A stretch of 8,067 nucleotides of DNA from Bordetella parapertussis (GTDB lineage: Bacteria > Pseudomonadota > Gammaproteobacteria > Burkholderiales > Burkholderiaceae_B): positions 1 to 8,067 of the forward strand of contig CAMBLP010000098.1 in the NCBI GenBank assembly GCA_945868195.1, given 5' to 3'. The position numbers and the translations under genes were made by a program. Shown here piece by piece: positions 4,778-8,067 of the stretch (its first letter is position 1; the number at the start of each line of letters is the position of its first letter). The notes beneath the pieces are model-generated. The model saw only the letters and a program-made list of their open reading frames with translations, was not told the origin of the DNA and did no database searches.

Positions 4778-6946
4778 ATGAACAAGCGCGACATCGTTAT
4801 CAAAAGCACTACTTATTTGCGTGGTCCGAATATCTGGACCTATTGCGCCATTATCGAGGCGGTCGTCGACATTGGTGATCTTGAGGACAGCCCCTCAAAT
4901 ACGGTTCCGGGCCTTTACGAACGTCTAACCACCTGGTTACCCAGTCTTGTCGAGCACCGTTGTAGCCCTGGGGTACATGGTGGGTTTCTCATGCGCCTCA
5001 AAGAAGGCACCTGGCCTTGTCACATTTTGGAGCACGTCACGCTTGCGCTGCAAGACCTCGCGGGAGTCCCTGGCTACGGCTTTGGTCGTGCCCGAGAAAC
5101 TGAGGAGCGCGGGGTCTACAAAGTCATGGTCAGCGGCTGGGAAGAGAAAGTCACGCTTGCTGCGCTCTACATGGGTCGCGATTTGGTGATGGCCGCCATT
5201 GACGACCTTCCCTACGACCTCGAGGGTGAACTGGATAAATTGAAAGATCTGGCCCAGGATCTGTGCTTGGGGCCCAGTACCGCGTCGATGGTTCTGGCTG
5301 CCGATGAGCGAACGATTCCGGCGATCCGTCTAAGTGAAGGCAACCTCGTGCAGTTTGGCTACGGCGCCAAACAGCGACGGATCTGGACGGCGGAAACGGA
5401 TCAGACCAGTGCGATCGCCGAGACGATTTCGCGCGACACGGGAGTACCCAAACAATTACTGGAAACCTGCGGTGTACCTATTCCAACGGGGCGCGCGGTT
5501 GAGAGTGCCGCGGACGCCTGGGAAGCGGCGCTCGATCTAGGCTTGCCCGTTGTCGTCAAGCCCGTCGATGGCAATCATGGACGGGGCGTTTTCATCAATC
5601 TCGAATCACGCACCGAGATTGAGGCCGCCTACGACGTGGCAGTCGACGAAGGTTCGGGTGTGTTGGTAGAAAAATTTATACGCGGCAATGAGCACCGTCT
5701 CCTGATTGTGGGTGGCAAGCTGGCGGCTGCGGCCAAGGGGCGGACCGCGAGCGTCGTCGGTGACGGTCAGCAAACCGTTCAAGAACTCATCACTAGCCAG
5801 ATCAATTCGGATCCGCGTCGCGGTCGCGGCGAGGAGCAACCACTCAATCCGGTGCGCATCGACTCCGCAGCCAGACTCGAGCTGACGCGACAGGGCTTTG
5901 ATGCGCAAAGCGTGATCCCCGAGGGCAAAGAAGTCTTGATTCAACGTAACGGTAACGTCGCCTTTGATTGTACTGACGAGGTCCATCCCGATATCATCGC
6001 AATGGCCGCATTAGCCGCACAAGCAGTCGGTCTGGATATCGCCGGTATTGATCTTGTCGCCGAAGACATTTCAAAACCCTTGAGTGCCCAAGGGGGAGCC
6101 ATCGTCGAGGTCAACGCAGGTCCTGGACTGCTCATGCACTTAAAGCCGGCCGAAGGACTTTCACGACCCGTGGGTCGCGCCATCATCGATCATATTTTTC
6201 CTGGCGACGAAAACGGCAGCATCCCATTGGTTGGCGTCACGGGAAGTACAGGCACCGGCAACATCGCGCGCCTCACCGCACACTTGCTCAATGCGCATGG
6301 CTGGAGGACAGGGCTGGCCAATACAGATGGACTTTACGTTGGCGTCCGTCGGCTCTTTGCTGGCGATGCTGCAAACTGGGATCAAGCCAGACGGTTATTA
6401 CTCAACAAAGAAGTTCAAGCCGCTGTCATTGAAAATAACGGCATGGAAATCCTCACCAAAGGCTTAGCCTACGACCGCTGTTCAGTGGGAATTGTGACCA
6501 ACGTTGTGTACTCGGAGACCTTTAAACATCCCGAGGTAGCCTTTCATGCCTTTGAAACTGCCGAGGATTTGATCAAGGTGTATCGCAGCCAAGTCGATGT
6601 CGTATGGCCTCATGGCGTTGGCGTCTTGAATGCAGACGACCCCCATGTCGCATCGATGGCGCAGTACTGTGATGGCTCCATCATTTTTTACAGCCCTTCC
6701 TCCGACTCGCTTGTCATCGCGGCTCATCTTGCCGAAGGCAAACGCGCTGTTTTTATTGATCAAAACATCGTCATCACTGCCGATGGCGCATTGCAGCAAA
6801 AATTGATCTCGCTGACTGAGCTCAGCGCATACGCGGATCCTCAGAACACCGAGGCCAGGCGTGAACTGTTAGCCGCAGTTGCAACCACATGGGCTCTAGG
6901 GGTTTCATATGAGACGATTCAGAACGGATTGCGCTCTTTTAAGTGA
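4778..6946 (+). CDS. cphA: Cyanophycin synthetase homologue with degenerate Mur-ligase domain (CphA/CphA2-like)
   Basis: This 722-residue cytosolic protein has the three-part CphA layout. The N domain (about 1-165) carries LRGPNIWTY, LVEHRCS and an HILEH motif (82-86). The ATP-grasp domain (about 210-475), which adds aspartate to the polymer in CphA1, looks intact: VVVKPVDGNHGRGV (258-271), EHRLLIVGGK, IQRNGNVAFD, Asp425 in GIDLV, and Glu444 and Asn446 in VEVNAGPG. The Mur-ligase-like domain (about 480-722), which adds arginine in CphA1, keeps TDGLY, GLAYDRCSVGIVTN and LNADDP, but its P-loop reads TGSTGTGN (488-495) with no lysine, and the ETARGG and NxxxDHLG signatures are altered. It is shorter than cyanobacterial CphA1 (about 870-900). 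CphA2 enzymes, which join ready-made Asp-Arg dipeptides with one ATP site, show similar decay. No second cphA, cyanophycinase or dipeptidase gene is adjacent. The start has no clear ribosome-binding site, but MNKRDI before the conserved LRGPNIW fits relatives as I recall them. Family certain; activity uncertain. Confidence 0.88.
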   Translation: MNKRDIVIKSTTYLRGPNIWTYCAIIEAVVDIGDLEDSPSNTVPGLYERLTTWLPSLVEHRCSPGVHGGFLMRLKEGTWPCHILEHVTLALQDLAGVPGYGFGRARETEERGVYKVMVSGWEEKVTLAALYMGRDLVMAAIDDLPYDLEGELDKLKDLAQDLCLGPSTASMVLAADERTIPAIRLSEGNLVQFGYGAKQRRIWTAETDQTSAIAETISRDTGVPKQLLETCGVPIPTGRAVESAADAWEAALDLGLPVVVKPVDGNHGRGVFINLESRTEIEAAYDVAVDEGSGVLVEKFIRGNEHRLLIVGGKLAAAAKGRTASVVGDGQQTVQELITSQINSDPRRGRGEEQPLNPVRIDSAARLELTRQGFDAQSVIPEGKEVLIQRNGNVAFDCTDEVHPDIIAMAALAAQAVGLDIAGIDLVAEDISKPLSAQGGAIVEVNAGPGLLMHLKPAEGLSRPVGRAIIDHIFPGDENGSIPLVGVTGSTGTGNIARLTAHLLNAHGWRTGLANTDGLYVGVRRLFAGDAANWDQARRLLLNKEVQAAVIENNGMEILTKGLAYDRCSVGIVTNVVYSETFKHPEVAFHAFETAEDLIKVYRSQVDVVWPHGVGVLNADDPHVASMAQYCDGSIIFYSPSSDSLVIAAHLAEGKRAVFIDQNIVITADGALQQKLISLTELSAYADPQNTEARRELLAAVATTWALGVSYETIQNGLRSFK

Positions 6947-6966
6947 TAAATTTTTAAGTGATAAAT
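6937..6966 (+). repeat. Perfect 15-bp tandem duplication across the cphA stop codon
   Basis: TTTTAAGTGATAAAT occurs at 6937-6951 and again, without a gap, at 6952-6966. The first copy holds the last two codons (Phe-Lys) and the double stop TGA TAA of cphA. The second copy repeats them in the same frame, giving four in-frame stops. It looks like a slipped-strand duplication. Confidence 0.9.
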
Positions 6967-7021
6967 CGGTAAACTAGCCGATCTGTTTTCACAAGCCGAA
7001 ATTCTTTAAGGTTCTGCCAAC

Positions 7022-8067
7022 ATGACTGCTCGCACCGTTTGCCATCGTCTTCAGGTCGCAACACCTCTTTATCAATTTATTGAGACGGAGGTCTTACCTG
7101 GCTCCGGGGTCGACAGTGCAAGTTTTTGGAAAGGGTTTGACGCACTCGTTCATGACCTGACCCCCATCAATGCCGCACTGCTGGCGCAACGCGATCGTCT
7201 GCAAACGTTGATGGACACCTGGCATCGTACCCACCCGGGTCCGATTCAGGATATGAAAGCCTACCGCGCCTTTTTAATGGAAATCGGTTATTTGGCACCT
7301 GTACCGGCCAAGGCGAGTGCCACCACGACAAATGTGGATGCCGAGCTCGCGCTTCAAGCTGGTCCGCAACTAGTTGTACCGGTGCTCAACGCTCGCTACG
7401 CGCTGAACGCTGCCAATGCGCGTTGGGGCTCCTTGTACGATGCCCTGTACGGCACCGATGCGATCGCTGAAACTGACGGTGCGACGCGCTCTGGGGGCTA
7501 CAACCCCATACGAGGGGCCAAGGTCATCGCCTTTGGTCGGCAGTTTCTCGATCAAGCTGCCAAGCTTGCCAAAGGCTCGCATGCGGATGCTCAAGCCTAC
7601 GCCGTCAAAGACGGACAACTCGTTGTGACTTTAAAAGACGGGTCTGTCACGGGTTTAGCCGCGCCTGAGAAATTCGTCGGCTATCAGGGCGATGCGAATC
7701 GCCCCTCCTCCATTTTGCTCGTCAATCACGGTTTACATATCGATATTCAGATCGATCAAACCAAAGGGATCGGCAAAGACGACTCAGCGGGTGTCAACGA
7801 CATCGTGCTCGAAGCCGCGTTATCAACCATCCTCGACCTCGAAGACTCCGTTGCCGTCGTGGACGCTGATGACAAGGTTCTAGCCTATCGTAATTGGCTC
7901 GGCATCCTGAAAGGCACGCTCGTTGAAAGCGTCACCAAAGGTGGTCAGACGTTTGAGCGAACGCTCAACCAGGATCGTCATTACACGGCGGCTGCAGGCG
8001 CCAAGCAAGCTAAAGATGGCGTGGTGACCTTGCATGGCCGCTCCTTGCTGTTCCTGCGTAACGTGGG
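7022..8067 (+). CDS. glcB: Malate synthase G, N-terminal 348 residues (runs off right edge)
   Basis: This enzyme condenses glyoxylate with acetyl-CoA to give malate and CoA, in the glyoxylate bypass and in glycolate use, and is a cytosolic monomer. The open frame aligns with E. coli GlcB from the N-terminus: [31 protein letters not shown], then the hallmark [20 protein letters not shown] (113-132) followed by [54 protein letters not shown] and [12 protein letters not shown]. Arg346 in FLRNV corresponds to the catalytic arginine of the family. The approximately 80-residue alpha/beta insert after residue 150 marks the G form rather than the shorter A form. About half of the usual 720 or so residues are present and the rest lies beyond the window, including the catalytic aspartate. 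The start at 7022 has TTAAGG about 10 bases upstream. It begins 75 bases after cphA; no isocitrate lyase or glc genes are visible. Confidence 0.96.
   Translation, partial: MTARTVCHRLQVATPLYQFIETEVLPGSGVDSASFWKGFDALVHDLTPINAALLAQRDRLQTLMDTWHRTHPGPIQDMKAYRAFLMEIGYLAPVPAKASATTTNVDAELALQAGPQLVVPVLNARYALNAANARWGSLYDALYGTDAIAETDGATRSGGYNPIRGAKVIAFGRQFLDQAAKLAKGSHADAQAYAVKDGQLVVTLKDGSVTGLAAPEKFVGYQGDANRPSSILLVNHGLHIDIQIDQTKGIGKDDSAGVNDIVLEAALSTILDLEDSVAVVDADDKVLAYRNWLGILKGTLVESVTKGGQTFERTLNQDRHYTAAAGAKQAKDGVVTLHGRSLLFLRNV

Noticed and set aside
5606..5986. Minus-strand open frame of 126 codons inside cphA
   Set aside because: It lies opposite the well-conserved ATP-grasp domain and shows no recognisable protein features or start site.
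6965..6982. Inverted repeat ATCGG/CCGAT before glcB, followed by CTGTTTT
   Set aside because: The stem is only 5 bp and the T run is broken and short; it is not enough for a terminator or operator call.

Overview
The window looks like an ordinary chromosomal stretch of a betaproteobacterium, most likely Burkholderiales and Alcaligenaceae-like. The reasons are a Bug-family periplasmic binding protein, a proteobacterial-type cyanophycin synthetase of about 720 residues, malate synthase G, and a lysine-rich small protein of a kind I associate with that group. GC content looks moderate by eye (about half), lower than in Bordetella. The taxonomy is an inference from protein families only.

Layout, left to right. 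Bases 1-81 hold the start of a minus-strand lysine-rich small protein that runs off the left edge. Divergent from it is a plus-strand pair: arfB, a ribosome-rescue peptidyl-tRNA hydrolase (141-545), and a free-standing Lon N-terminal-domain protein (588-1214). This pair converges, with a 10-bp gap, on a minus-strand class I aminotransferase (1225-2436). A 140-bp divergent spacer with a 27-bp near-perfect palindrome separates the aminotransferase from a plus-strand Bug protein (2577-3560), which ends in a strong rho-independent terminator. Next come an aldo/keto reductase (3665-4684) with its own hairpin terminator, a cphA-type cyanophycin synthetase homologue (4778-6946), and the first 348 codons of glcB, malate synthase G (7022 to the right edge, incomplete).

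The genes do not form one pathway. arfB and the Lon-domain gene may share a transcript and both touch protein quality control. The aminotransferase and Bug gene share a divergent control region. The reductase, cphA and glcB look like separate units on the same strand, each with its own gap.

The most interesting item is the cyanophycin synthetase homologue. Its ATP-grasp domain looks intact, but its C-terminal Mur-ligase-like domain has lost the P-loop lysine and the usual downstream signature residues. It also stands alone, with no second cphA and no cyanophycinase beside it. This suggests a CphA2-like enzyme with only one working ligase site, or a protein with a changed role. I see no RNA genes, CRISPR arrays, insertion sequences, prophage genes or clearly new system.
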